Source: Chitinophagales bacterium
GTDB taxonomy: Bacteria; Bacteroidota; Bacteroidia; Chitinophagales; JADIYW01
Direction: 5' to 3'
Assembly (NCBI GenBank): GCA_023957235.1
Contig: JAMLHI010000004.1
Span: 1-64,000 of the forward strand
DNA: 64,000 nucleotides
The notes beneath the pieces were generated by a model. That model worked only from the letters and a program-made list of their open reading frames with translations, made no database searches and was not told the DNA's origin. This document shows, in pieces, positions 9,190 through 17,119 of this stretch (the first letter of the stretch is position 1; each line of letters starts with the position of its first letter). The translations under genes and the position numbers were made by a program.

Positions 9190-10509
9190 ATGAAAATAAT
9201 TGAAGGATATTCAAAATTGTCCAAATCCCAAAAACTAGATTGGTTAGTAGAGAATTATTTTGATGGAGACGATAAGGTCAAAGAAGAATTTCAAGGTTTT
9301 TTGCATAGAGATGAGCAAATTCAAAAATCATTTGATGAGTTTACAGAGAATACAATAACAAACTTTTATTTGCCTTTAGGAATAGCACCTAATTTTATTA
9401 TCAATGGAAAGCCTTACGCTTTACCAATGGCTATCGAAGAAAGTTCGGTAGTTGCTGCCATGGCAAAAACAGGAAAGTTTTGGATGGATAAAGGTGGCTT
9501 TAAGGCTGAAATTATTGGTACTAAGAAGATAGGTCAGGTACACTTTTCTTTTAATGGAAATATAGCATTGCTGAAAGAAAATTTTCCGGCAATTAAAGAT
9601 TTTTTAATGGTGAATAGTGCTTATTTGAGTGTTAATATGGAAGCCAGAGGTGGAGGTGTGGTGGATATAGAGTTGGTGGACTATACAGATGAGGAACCCG
9701 ATTTATTTCAGCTGAAAGTCAGTTTTGAAACTTGTGATTCTATGGGTGCCAATTATATTAATACTGTTCTTGAAGAAATGGCACAATTGCTCAAACAAGT
9801 TGTAACGGTAGAGAAATATGAGGATTGTCCTTATATTATTATGTCTATTGTTTCAAATTATACTCCAGATTGTGTTGCCCGTGCATGGGTGGAATGTCCG
9901 ATTGAACAGTTGGGAACGATTAGTGGAGTGCCTGCGCAAGAATTTGCTCAAAAAATTAGAAAAGCTATCCGTATAGCAGAGATTGACCCACATCGTGCTA
10001 CTACACATAATAAAGGAATTTTCAATGGTGTAGATGCAGTAATTATAGCTACAGGTAACGATTTTAGGGCAGTGGAAGCTTGTGGTCATACCTATGCCTC
10101 TAGAGATGGTAGATATAGAAGTTTGACACATTGTAGTATTGAAAATGGTATTTTTAAGTTTTGGATAGATTTGCCTTTAGCAGTAGGAACAGTAGGAGGT
10201 CTGACACAATTACACCCACTTGTCAAAAGATGTCATCAAATGCTTGGAAATCCTGATGCAAGAGAATTGATGATGATAGCAGCGGTTTCGGGATTAGCAC
10301 AAAATTTTGCAGCCATTAAAGCTATGACAACTGTAGGAATTCAAAAAGGTCACATGAAAATGCATCTTTTGAATATTTTAAATCATCTGGAAGCATCTGA
10401 AGAAGAGAAAAATTATGCTTTAATTTATTTTAAAGACAAAATAGTTTCTTTTACGAATGTCAGGGTCATGTTGGATCAGGTGAGAAGTGGTGAGGTCGAG
10501 AAACCATAG
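9190..10509 (+). CDS. mvaA: Hydroxymethylglutaryl-CoA reductase, class II
   Basis: A 439-residue soluble HMG-CoA reductase without membrane segments, the bacterial (class II) form. It carries the 'ENTITNFYLPLGIAPNFIINGK' type substrate region with catalytic Glu, the 'EESSVVAA' motif, 'MEARGGG', 'DSMGANYINT' and the 'GTVGGLTQLHP' segment, in the order expected. The enzyme reduces HMG-CoA to mevalonate (biosynthetic direction is implied by the neighbours). It lies two bases after fni and two bases before the GYDIA kinase gene. Cofactor preference (NADH or NADPH) cannot be read safely. Confidence 0.93.
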   Translation: MKIIEGYSKLSKSQKLDWLVENYFDGDDKVKEEFQGFLHRDEQIQKSFDEFTENTITNFYLPLGIAPNFIINGKPYALPMAIEESSVVAAMAKTGKFWMDKGGFKAEIIGTKKIGQVHFSFNGNIALLKENFPAIKDFLMVNSAYLSVNMEARGGGVVDIELVDYTDEEPDLFQLKVSFETCDSMGANYINTVLEEMAQLLKQVVTVEKYEDCPYIIMSIVSNYTPDCVARAWVECPIEQLGTISGVPAQEFAQKIRKAIRIAEIDPHRATTHNKGIFNGVDAVIIATGNDFRAVEACGHTYASRDGRYRSLTHCSIENGIFKFWIDLPLAVGTVGGLTQLHPLVKRCHQMLGNPDARELMMIAAVSGLAQNFAAIKAMTTVGIQKGHMKMHLLNILNHLEASEEEKNYALIYFKDKIVSFTNVRVMLDQVRSGEVEKP

Positions 10510-10511
10510 TC

Positions 10512-11423
10512 GTGGCTGAAGATTTTTACGCTCATGGCAAGTTATTGTTGACTGGAGAATATCTAGTTCTAGATGGTGCTTTATCATTGGCACTACCTAC
10601 GCATTTGGGGCAAAAAATGAATATTTCTCGTTTTACAGATAATAATCATCTTCATTGGGTCAGTAGAGATGTTTTTGGTAATAAATGGCTTGAAGGGGTT
10701 TGGGATGTTAAACAACAATTATGGTTGGAAATCAGCAATGTAGGTAGAGCTGACTACTTAAAAATGTTATTCATCTACGCTACTCAAAAGTTAAAAATCA
10801 ATCTCTCTGGGTATGCTGTTGAAACTCACTTAGAGTTTCCCATTGATTGGGGATTAGGTTCGAGCTCAACATTAATAGCATTATTGGCTCAGTGGTGGAA
10901 GGCAGATGCTTATGAGCTGTTAAAGGTAAGTTTTGGTGGCTCAGGTTATGATATAGCATGTGCTAGTTCCTCTTCTCCAATTTTATATCAGCTCAATGGA
11001 ATGAACAGAAAAGTAGAAGAGATTCAATTTGCTCCTTTATTTAAAGACCAATTAGCTTTCTTATATCTAGGGAAAAAACAGAATAGCAGAGAAGGTATTG
11101 AACATTATAGATCTATTTGGGTAGATAAAAGTTCGTGGATAAATAAGATAAATGCTATCACCTTGCAAATTTTAAAATGTACCTATCTGAAAGATTTTGA
11201 AGAATTGATGATACATCATGAAGCAATAATTTCGTCAATATTAAAAATGCCTACTGTGCAAGAGAGGTTATTTCAGGATTATCAGGGTTCTGTCAAATCG
11301 CTAGGAGCGTGGGGAGGCGATTTTGTCCTTATTACTTTGAATGATACGTTTGAAAATACACAAGCGTATTTTAAAAATAAGGGATACGAAATTTGTATCC
11401 CCTATCAAGAAATGATTTTGTAG
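10512..11423 (+). CDS. GYDIA-type GHMP kinase, probably acting in the mevalonate pathway
   Basis: A 303-residue GHMP-superfamily kinase. Visible parts: the N-terminal 'AHGKLLLTGEYLVLDGA' strand, the ATP-binding 'GLGSSS' at 114-119, and 'GSGYDIA' at 143-149, the motif that names this Bacteroidetes subgroup. The C-terminal GHMP motif 'KSLGAWGGDFVLIT' is also present. The start is a GTG two bases after the mvaA stop. Its place in the operon suggests phosphorylation of mevalonate or phosphomevalonate, but the canonical mevalonate kinase, phosphomevalonate kinase and diphosphomevalonate decarboxylase are not in the window, so the exact step is an inference. Confidence 0.85.
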   Translation: MAEDFYAHGKLLLTGEYLVLDGALSLALPTHLGQKMNISRFTDNNHLHWVSRDVFGNKWLEGVWDVKQQLWLEISNVGRADYLKMLFIYATQKLKINLSGYAVETHLEFPIDWGLGSSSTLIALLAQWWKADAYELLKVSFGGSGYDIACASSSSPILYQLNGMNRKVEEIQFAPLFKDQLAFLYLGKKQNSREGIEHYRSIWVDKSSWINKINAITLQILKCTYLKDFEELMIHHEAIISSILKMPTVQERLFQDYQGSVKSLGAWGGDFVLITLNDTFENTQAYFKNKGYEICIPYQEMIL

Positions 11424-11461
11424 CTTATATTTGAGAGCTTGAAACCTATTCAAAGATATCA

Positions 11462-11962
11462 CTAGCTTTCTATTCCCAAATCTACCATGACACCCTCTGA
11501 ATTGACAAAAATAGCAATAACATATTCAGTATGTTTTTCTCCAATTGAGAAGTCAAAAACTGCAAATTCATTTGAGTCTTCAGGGAAAATACCAATTCTT
11601 TGCAATTTGAGATATTCAAATAGATTGTCATAAAGAGCATCATCTTCTAAAGAATCTTTTCCAATAATGGATTGAAGTTCTTTTTCAGGTAATTCTTCGG
11701 CATGGTGTTCTATATAACCATAAGTTTCACCTTCAGAATCATAGTCTTCACCGAGATAGGTATAAGCATTTCTGATATGATCTTCAATCAGGTTAAGAAA
11801 ATTCTGAGTCTTATTAAATGTTTCTTCAGAAATCTCATCACCATCAAAAAAGTTTAAATCAATTTTTACTTGCTTCCCTTCAAAATTGAAACTTGAAATA
11901 TATTCTTCTTTAAGGTTTTGAAGGTCAATTTCTCCAAAAAATGACAGTTGTTGTTTCTTCAT
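11462..11962 (-). CDS. DUF2004-like acidic protein
   Basis: A 166-residue soluble, acidic protein without signal peptide or membrane segment. The opening 'LSFFGEIDL' and the later 'KQVKIDLNF' strand pattern resemble the DUF2004 family, whose function is unknown; this assignment is from memory of the pattern and is tentative. It is the last gene of a minus-strand set (HerA-like ATPase, PPK2, this gene), 26 bases after ppk2, so it is probably co-transcribed. It may be an accessory or immunity-like protein, but nothing in the sequence proves that. Confidence 0.7.
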   Translation of the reverse strand: MKKQQLSFFGEIDLQNLKEEYISSFNFEGKQVKIDLNFFDGDEISEETFNKTQNFLNLIEDHIRNAYTYLGEDYDSEGETYGYIEHHAEELPEKELQSIIGKDSLEDDALYDNLFEYLKLQRIGIFPEDSNEFAVFDFSIGEKHTEYVIAIFVNSEGVMVDLGIES

Positions 11963-11988
11963 AGTCTCTTTTTTACAAAATAATCAAA

Positions 11989-12726
11989 TTATTGAACTAA
12001 AGGCGGATATTTTAAGTCCATTATTTCTAATGTTTCTAAAATAGTTTTTGCTATCAGAAAAGATTTATATTTTTTGCTATCCGCTGGAATAATATGCCAC
12101 GGAATATCATTGCATTTGTTGAGTACATCCTCATAGCATTTCATATAGTTGTCAAAATATTTTCTTTCTTCATAGTCACTTGGATGATGTTTCCAGAACT
12201 TTTGGGGATTTACTTGTCGTTCATCTAATCGGCGCAACTGCTCTTCAGGTGAAATATGTAAAAAAAATTTCAAAATAACAGTGCCTGAATCTTGAAGTAA
12301 TTGCTCAAAATGATTAATGTGCTTAAATCTTTTATGTATTGTATCTTCATCCACCCATTGATGGACTCTTTGTATTAATACATCTTCATAATGTGAACGA
12401 TTAAATACTGTGACTGTGCCTTTTTCAGGAGTGACTTGATGAATGCGCCATAGAAAATCATGAGCCATTTCAATTTCTGTTGGCTTTTTGAAAGATTGAA
12501 TATTCAGGCCATTAGGATTCATCGCTTCAATCACTTTTTTGATAGTACTGTCCTTACCAGAGGCATCCATTCCTTGGAGAACAATAAGCATACTCTTACT
12601 ATTTTCTGCAATAAAAATATTATGCAGCTTATTGATTTCTTTTAAATAAGATTTTGTTTTTTCGGCTCCTACTTCTTCTTCCCAATCTTTTGGAGGCTCA
12701 GTGCTTAATTTGGAAATATCTATCAC
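11989..12726 (-). CDS. Polyphosphate kinase 2 family (polyphosphate:nucleotide phosphotransferase)
   Basis: A 245-residue single-domain PPK2. Walker A is 'GMDASGKD' at about 52-59, with the family lid and acid residues in 'RSHYEDVL' and 'RRLDERQVNPQKFWK'. PPK2 enzymes move phosphate between polyphosphate and nucleotides (GDP, ADP or AMP depending on class); the class cannot be settled by eye. It starts ten bases after the HerA-like gene stop, so translation may be linked. The nearby phosphate regulon (19-27 kb) is a separate transcription unit but suggests that polyphosphate is part of phosphate handling in this organism. Confidence 0.92.
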   Translation of the reverse strand: MIDISKLSTEPPKDWEEEVGAEKTKSYLKEINKLHNIFIAENSKSMLIVLQGMDASGKDSTIKKVIEAMNPNGLNIQSFKKPTEIEMAHDFLWRIHQVTPEKGTVTVFNRSHYEDVLIQRVHQWVDEDTIHKRFKHINHFEQLLQDSGTVILKFFLHISPEEQLRRLDERQVNPQKFWKHHPSDYEERKYFDNYMKCYEDVLNKCNDIPWHIIPADSKKYKSFLIAKTILETLEIMDLKYPPLVQ

Positions 12727-12736
12727 AATTTGATTG

Positions 12737-14359
12737 TTATCTTTTTAGAAATGATTTTAAGGCTCCTAATAGCCCTCTGGAAACCTCTCTGCCAACAGTA
12801 TTAGTCAATTGTCTTTTCACATTGTTCAATAAAACATTCTCTATTGATTTTGATCTTCTTTTAGCCTCTTCTCTTTCCAATCTCTCTCTCTCTCTTGCGA
12901 GCCTAATATCTTCTTTTTCTTGCTCTTTACGGATTTTCTCTTGAATTTTTGCTTGTTCAATTTCCTGTTTTTGGTTGGCTATTTCATTGGCTTTCTGTTC
13001 TTTAATAACAGTAGCATCTTCTATTTTTTTACTTAAAATTTCATAAGCACTTTCTCTGTTGATGACCTGATTATATTTATGAAATAAAACTGAATTAGAT
13101 AAAATCCTTGCTTTTTCTTCTTCATTAATAATATCCATTCTAGATTCTGGAGAGGTCATTAATGTATGAACTAAAGGCGTAGGAATTCCTTTTTCGTTAA
13201 GTGCAGTAACAAACGCTTCTCCAATACCCATGCGAGTAATGGTTTCATCTACTTTGTAAAAATCAGAAATAGGATAGTTTTCAGCTACTAGCTTGATATC
13301 TTTTCTGTCTTTAGCAGTAAATGCTCTTAATGCGTGTTGTATTTTTAAGCCTAGTTGTCCTAAAACGCCTGAGGGAATATCAGATGGGCTCTGTGTACAG
13401 AAGAAAACTCCCACACCTTTGGAGCGGATGAGTTTTACTACTTGTTCCAATTGGTTGACAAGTACTGAAGATGCCTCACTGAAAACTAAATGAGCCTCAT
13501 CAATAAAAATAACTAATTCAGGTTGGTCAGCATCGCCCCTTTCAGGAAAATTTTCATAGACCTCTGAAAGTAATTGCAACATAAATGTGGAAAATAGTTT
13601 AGGCTTATTTTGTATGTCATCAAGTCTGATAATGTGAACAAAACCTCTTCCTTGAATATCTTTTCTTAATAAGTCTTTGACTTCAAAAGAAGGTTCTCCA
13701 AAGAAAAGATTGGCTCCTTGTCCTTCTAATTCTATGATTTTACGTTGTATTGTACCGATAGTTGCAGGACTAACTTGACCATATTCAGCTTCTAGTGAAG
13801 ATTTGCCTTCTCCTCCAATATATAAAAATATTTTTTTCAAATCATCTAAGTCAACTAATGGCAAGGCTTGATCATCACAAAACTTAAAAATTAAAGCAAG
13901 AACACTTTGTTGGGTTTCATTTAAGCCTAATATCTTGGAGAAAAGGATAGGTCCAAATTCTGTAACAGTAGCACGTAATCGTACACCATCTTGGTCAGAT
14001 AGTGACATCAATTCAACAGGAAATCCAGCTGCTTGCCATGTATCATTTGCATATCTTGCTCTCTCTTCAATGATAGGGTTCATTGCTCCAGGCATAGCTA
14101 GACCACTTAAGTCACCTTTTACGTCCATCAAAAGAACACTAACGCCGTTTTTTGATAAACCTTCTACCAATTTTTGTAATGATTTTGTCTTGCCTGTACC
14201 TGTAGCTCCAGCAATTAATCCATGTCTGTTTAAGGTTTTTAGAGGCACTTTGACTTGGAGTCCTTCTTGAGCCTTGCCGTCTATCATTCCTGCACCTATG
14301 ATGATACTTTTGCCTTTAAATTGATAGCCAGTTTCTACTACTTCTTTGAAATTTTGCAT
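12737..14359 (-). CDS. HerA-like ATPase, DUF853/YjgR type
   Basis: A 540-residue FtsK/HerA-superfamily ATPase. Walker A 'GATGTGKT' is at 51-58 and Walker B 'LVIFIDEAHLVF' at about 280-291, followed by a sensor-like 'FFCTQSPSDIP' and the arginine-containing 'LRAFTAKDRKDI'. The C-terminal 100 residues form a charged coiled-coil region rich in Glu, Arg and Lys ('REQEKEDIRLARERERLERE' character). This architecture matches the YjgR/DUF853 group, of unknown cellular role; archaeal HerA relatives pump DNA. First gene of a three-gene minus-strand operon with ppk2 and the DUF2004-like gene. Confidence 0.9.
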   Translation of the reverse strand: MQNFKEVVETGYQFKGKSIIIGAGMIDGKAQEGLQVKVPLKTLNRHGLIAGATGTGKTKSLQKLVEGLSKNGVSVLLMDVKGDLSGLAMPGAMNPIIEERARYANDTWQAAGFPVELMSLSDQDGVRLRATVTEFGPILFSKILGLNETQQSVLALIFKFCDDQALPLVDLDDLKKIFLYIGGEGKSSLEAEYGQVSPATIGTIQRKIIELEGQGANLFFGEPSFEVKDLLRKDIQGRGFVHIIRLDDIQNKPKLFSTFMLQLLSEVYENFPERGDADQPELVIFIDEAHLVFSEASSVLVNQLEQVVKLIRSKGVGVFFCTQSPSDIPSGVLGQLGLKIQHALRAFTAKDRKDIKLVAENYPISDFYKVDETITRMGIGEAFVTALNEKGIPTPLVHTLMTSPESRMDIINEEEKARILSNSVLFHKYNQVINRESAYEILSKKIEDATVIKEQKANEIANQKQEIEQAKIQEKIRKEQEKEDIRLARERERLEREEAKRRSKSIENVLLNNVKRQLTNTVGREVSRGLLGALKSFLKR

Positions 14360-14564
14360 TGTCCCAATTGAATATTTTCTAAAATGATATTTTCTGAAAT
14401 TGAATATACTAAAACTAATAGAAACTGTTGAAAAGACAAAAAATGAATTTTGTTTTTTTACGAGAGGAGAATAGATTGAAAATATAGAGGTGTGTAATTG
14501 AGTTCTAAAAATCAGTCACACTTATTTCTCTGCTTGCATTTCAATATATAATGTGCTTTTTTTG

Positions 14565-14572
14565 TAGTTTTG
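14565..14572 (+). promoter_or_regulatory. Predicted promoter -7 box for the ferritin gene
   Basis: TAGTTTTG matches the Bacteroidetes -7 consensus TAnnTTTG and lies 14 bases before the ferritin ATG, giving a very short leader. A TTG-containing -33 element is plausible near 14533. Confidence 0.5.
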
Positions 14573-14586
14573 TATAAAAGGTTATT

Positions 14587-15117
14587 ATGTTGAAATCATT
14601 AATTGAAGTTGTTTTAAATAAACAAATAGGTATCGAGTCTGCTGCTTCATATAAATATTTGGCTTTTGCATCATGGTGTGATGTAGAGGGTTATTCAGGA
14701 GCTGCTAAATTTCTTTATGAGCATTCAGACGAGGAAAGAATGCACATGATGAAGTTGTTTAGATATATTAATGATAAAGGAGGGAAATCTATAGTTCCAC
14801 CTATAGAAAAGCCTCAACAAGATTTTAAATCTTTGAAAGATGTTTTTGAACATGCCTATAAAAGCGAAGTGGAAGTGACAGAGGCTATTCACCAAATTGC
14901 TGCATTGTGTCTTCAAGAAGCAGATTTTACTACTTATAATTTTATACAATGGTATATTAATGAACAATTAGAGGAAGAAAATTTATATAGAAGCATTTTG
15001 GATAAATTCAAATTAGTAGGAGAGGAGGGTAATAATCTCTATTTTATTGATGTGGAAATAGAAAAGCTATGTAAAGGTTCGACCAATCCTGCTACTGGGG
15101 CAGCTACAGAAGGTTAA
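14587..15117 (+). CDS. Ferritin (iron storage, non-haem)
   Basis: A 176-residue four-helix ferritin. Ferroxidase ligands are visible in the expected helices: Glu in 'GIESAASYKYLAFA', the 'EHSDEERMHMMKL' pair with Glu and His, and the later 'EEENLYR' region. There is no haem-binding Met pattern of bacterioferritin. It stores iron in the cytoplasm. It is followed after 28 bases by the 7TM sensor gene, but that gene's function is unrelated, so co-transcription would be incidental. Its own promoter is predicted directly upstream. Confidence 0.93.
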   Translation: MLKSLIEVVLNKQIGIESAASYKYLAFASWCDVEGYSGAAKFLYEHSDEERMHMMKLFRYINDKGGKSIVPPIEKPQQDFKSLKDVFEHAYKSEVEVTEAIHQIAALCLQEADFTTYNFIQWYINEQLEEENLYRSILDKFKLVGEEGNNLYFIDVEIEKLCKGSTNPATGAATEG

Positions 15118-15145
15118 TTCTTTTGGCACTTCTTTTTATATTGCA

Positions 15146-17119
15146 GTGCCAATGTCAAAATTTTTAAAAATTTTCAGAATAGTCTTACTACAGATTTTAA
15201 TGCTGTATCAAGGATATCTTTTTTCTGAAAGTTTAGATACGCTTTATATTCATCACGATACAAAGGAAGTCCGATTAGGTAAATATATTCGCTATCTGAA
15301 TGATACAACCAATCAGATGAATCTGAAAGGTTTTCTGGAAGCAACATCCCCTACGATAGCCACTTTGCAAGCCAATTTGATGAATGAAGTGTTTTTGGGA
15401 TATGGCCAACATCAATATTGGTTTCAGTTCAATTTGAAAAACACTTTAGACGTACACAAGGTATTTTATCTGAATATTGACTATCCCAATTTGGATAATT
15501 TTATAGTTTATCAAAGATTTTTGATAAATGGAAAGGAACAAGTTGAACAGATAGCTGAAATGGGCGATAATTTTGTAAGGGGAAATAAAATTATTTCTCA
15601 TCGCAATTATATAGTACCTATTGATTTACAACCTAGAGAATCTAAAGGATTTATTTTCCAAATTAAGAAACAATGGGAACCAGTTAATTTTCCTATAATA
15701 CTTACAGATGAATATACCTTAGTCAGAAGGACTAATAATGATAATCTGTTTTTAGGTGTTTTTTATGGAGTCTATCTTTTATTTGCATTGACATTACTGT
15801 CTTTGTATTTTTTCACTAAGAACAGCTTTTTTTTCTATTATTTGCTATTGAATATCTTAGGCATAGCTAATTATCTCAGTGATACTGGAATAGGAATGCA
15901 GTATATATGGTATATGTCTCCCATTATACAGAAGGTTTTGCCTTATGTTGTTATTTTTGGAGTGATTTTAGTGCATATTACCTTTATTCGGATATTTTTC
16001 AAGACATCACTTCATCTAGTTAAGTTCAATCAGTTTTTATTAGGAGTTTTGTGGTTATTGGTATGTACACTATTGGCTCTGATTATATTCTCTCTGTTTT
16101 ATCCAACATCAAATCTTCCTTTTCAAATTGGTTATAATATAGTGAATGTATTATACTTAGGATATGGTATCTTAATTATTGCTTTATCTATTTCTACATT
16201 GATTCAGACCAGAAGAAAAGAAGTGTTGTGGGTAGTCATTGTAGTGCTTATACAATTTGCAAATTGGGTCATTCAGATTTTAATCAGAGGTAATGCTTTT
16301 ACTGTTTTTTTGCAAAAAATTAGTGTTTACGATTGGAATCTTTTTCCTAGCTTAATATCTACACCTCATATCAATATATTATTGACTGTATTTGAAATAT
16401 TTGTCGTAACAATTATTCTAGCATTGAATTTTTATGGATATATTAAAGATAATTCTTCTAGTCAGTATAAATTGATGCTACTGAGTCGGAATACTATTAA
16501 TGCTTATATAGAAGGGCAAGAAAATGAAAGATTGAAATTGACTGAACGCATCAAGGAGAGTATAGGTTTGGATATCAATATGTTAAAACTGCAAATGTTG
16601 GATGCTGTAAAGAACATATCTCATCCAGTTGTTAAATCTATACTTTTAGGTTTAAGTAATGATATACATTCTATTGAAAATGAAGTAGATAAAATATCTT
16701 CTGATTTTGTGCCTTCAAAATATGTGAATAAGAGTTTTTATGATTCTATTAAAAGTATTTTTAGCTTGCTGAGCTCTAGCAATATTCAAATAAAGTACCA
16801 ACTTGCTGTGCCATCACCTCAGGTAAATGATTTTTCTAAACTGAATATCTGCAGGATTTTACAGGAAATCACTGGTAATATTATGAAACATTCACAAGCC
16901 ACTCAAGTGCTAGTAAAAGTATATTATAATATTGATTTAATTGTTGAAGTACAAGATAATGGAATAGGATTTAATATCATTGATAATCAAGGAGGTATAG
17001 GATTGATAAATATTGAATCACGAGTCAAAGGGATGAATGGAAATGTGAGTATCCATAGCCTAGAGGGGAAGGGAACTCATATCATTATAAAAATACCAAT
17101 GAAGGAGCTAATATCATGA
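15146..17119 (+). CDS. 7TM-DISM sensor histidine-kinase-like protein lacking the phospho-acceptor His
   Basis: A 657-residue membrane sensor. The N-terminal half has a periplasmic DISMED2-type domain ('QYWFQFNLKN') after a signal segment, then seven membrane helices (about residues 200-430). The cytoplasmic part begins with 'IEGQENERLKL', which aligns with the HisKA_3 dimer helix, but the LHDG position reads IKES: the phospho-acceptor is Lys470 instead of His. The HATPase domain is intact: N-box 'EITGNIMKH' (Asn578), G1 'DNGIGF' (Asp604) and G2 'GGIGLINI'. It therefore looks able to bind ATP but not to accept phosphate itself. The next gene overlaps by four bases (ATGA) and shows the reverse defects. 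I chose the ATG at 15146; a downstream ATG three codons later is also possible. Confidence 0.85.
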   Translation: MPMSKFLKIFRIVLLQILMLYQGYLFSESLDTLYIHHDTKEVRLGKYIRYLNDTTNQMNLKGFLEATSPTIATLQANLMNEVFLGYGQHQYWFQFNLKNTLDVHKVFYLNIDYPNLDNFIVYQRFLINGKEQVEQIAEMGDNFVRGNKIISHRNYIVPIDLQPRESKGFIFQIKKQWEPVNFPIILTDEYTLVRRTNNDNLFLGVFYGVYLLFALTLLSLYFFTKNSFFFYYLLLNILGIANYLSDTGIGMQYIWYMSPIIQKVLPYVVIFGVILVHITFIRIFFKTSLHLVKFNQFLLGVLWLLVCTLLALIIFSLFYPTSNLPFQIGYNIVNVLYLGYGILIIALSISTLIQTRRKEVLWVVIVVLIQFANWVIQILIRGNAFTVFLQKISVYDWNLFPSLISTPHINILLTVFEIFVVTIILALNFYGYIKDNSSSQYKLMLLSRNTINAYIEGQENERLKLTERIKESIGLDINMLKLQMLDAVKNISHPVVKSILLGLSNDIHSIENEVDKISSDFVPSKYVNKSFYDSIKSIFSLLSSSNIQIKYQLAVPSPQVNDFSKLNICRILQEITGNIMKHSQATQVLVKVYYNIDLIVEVQDNGIGFNIIDNQGGIGLINIESRVKGMNGNVSIHSLEGKGTHIIIKIPMKELIS

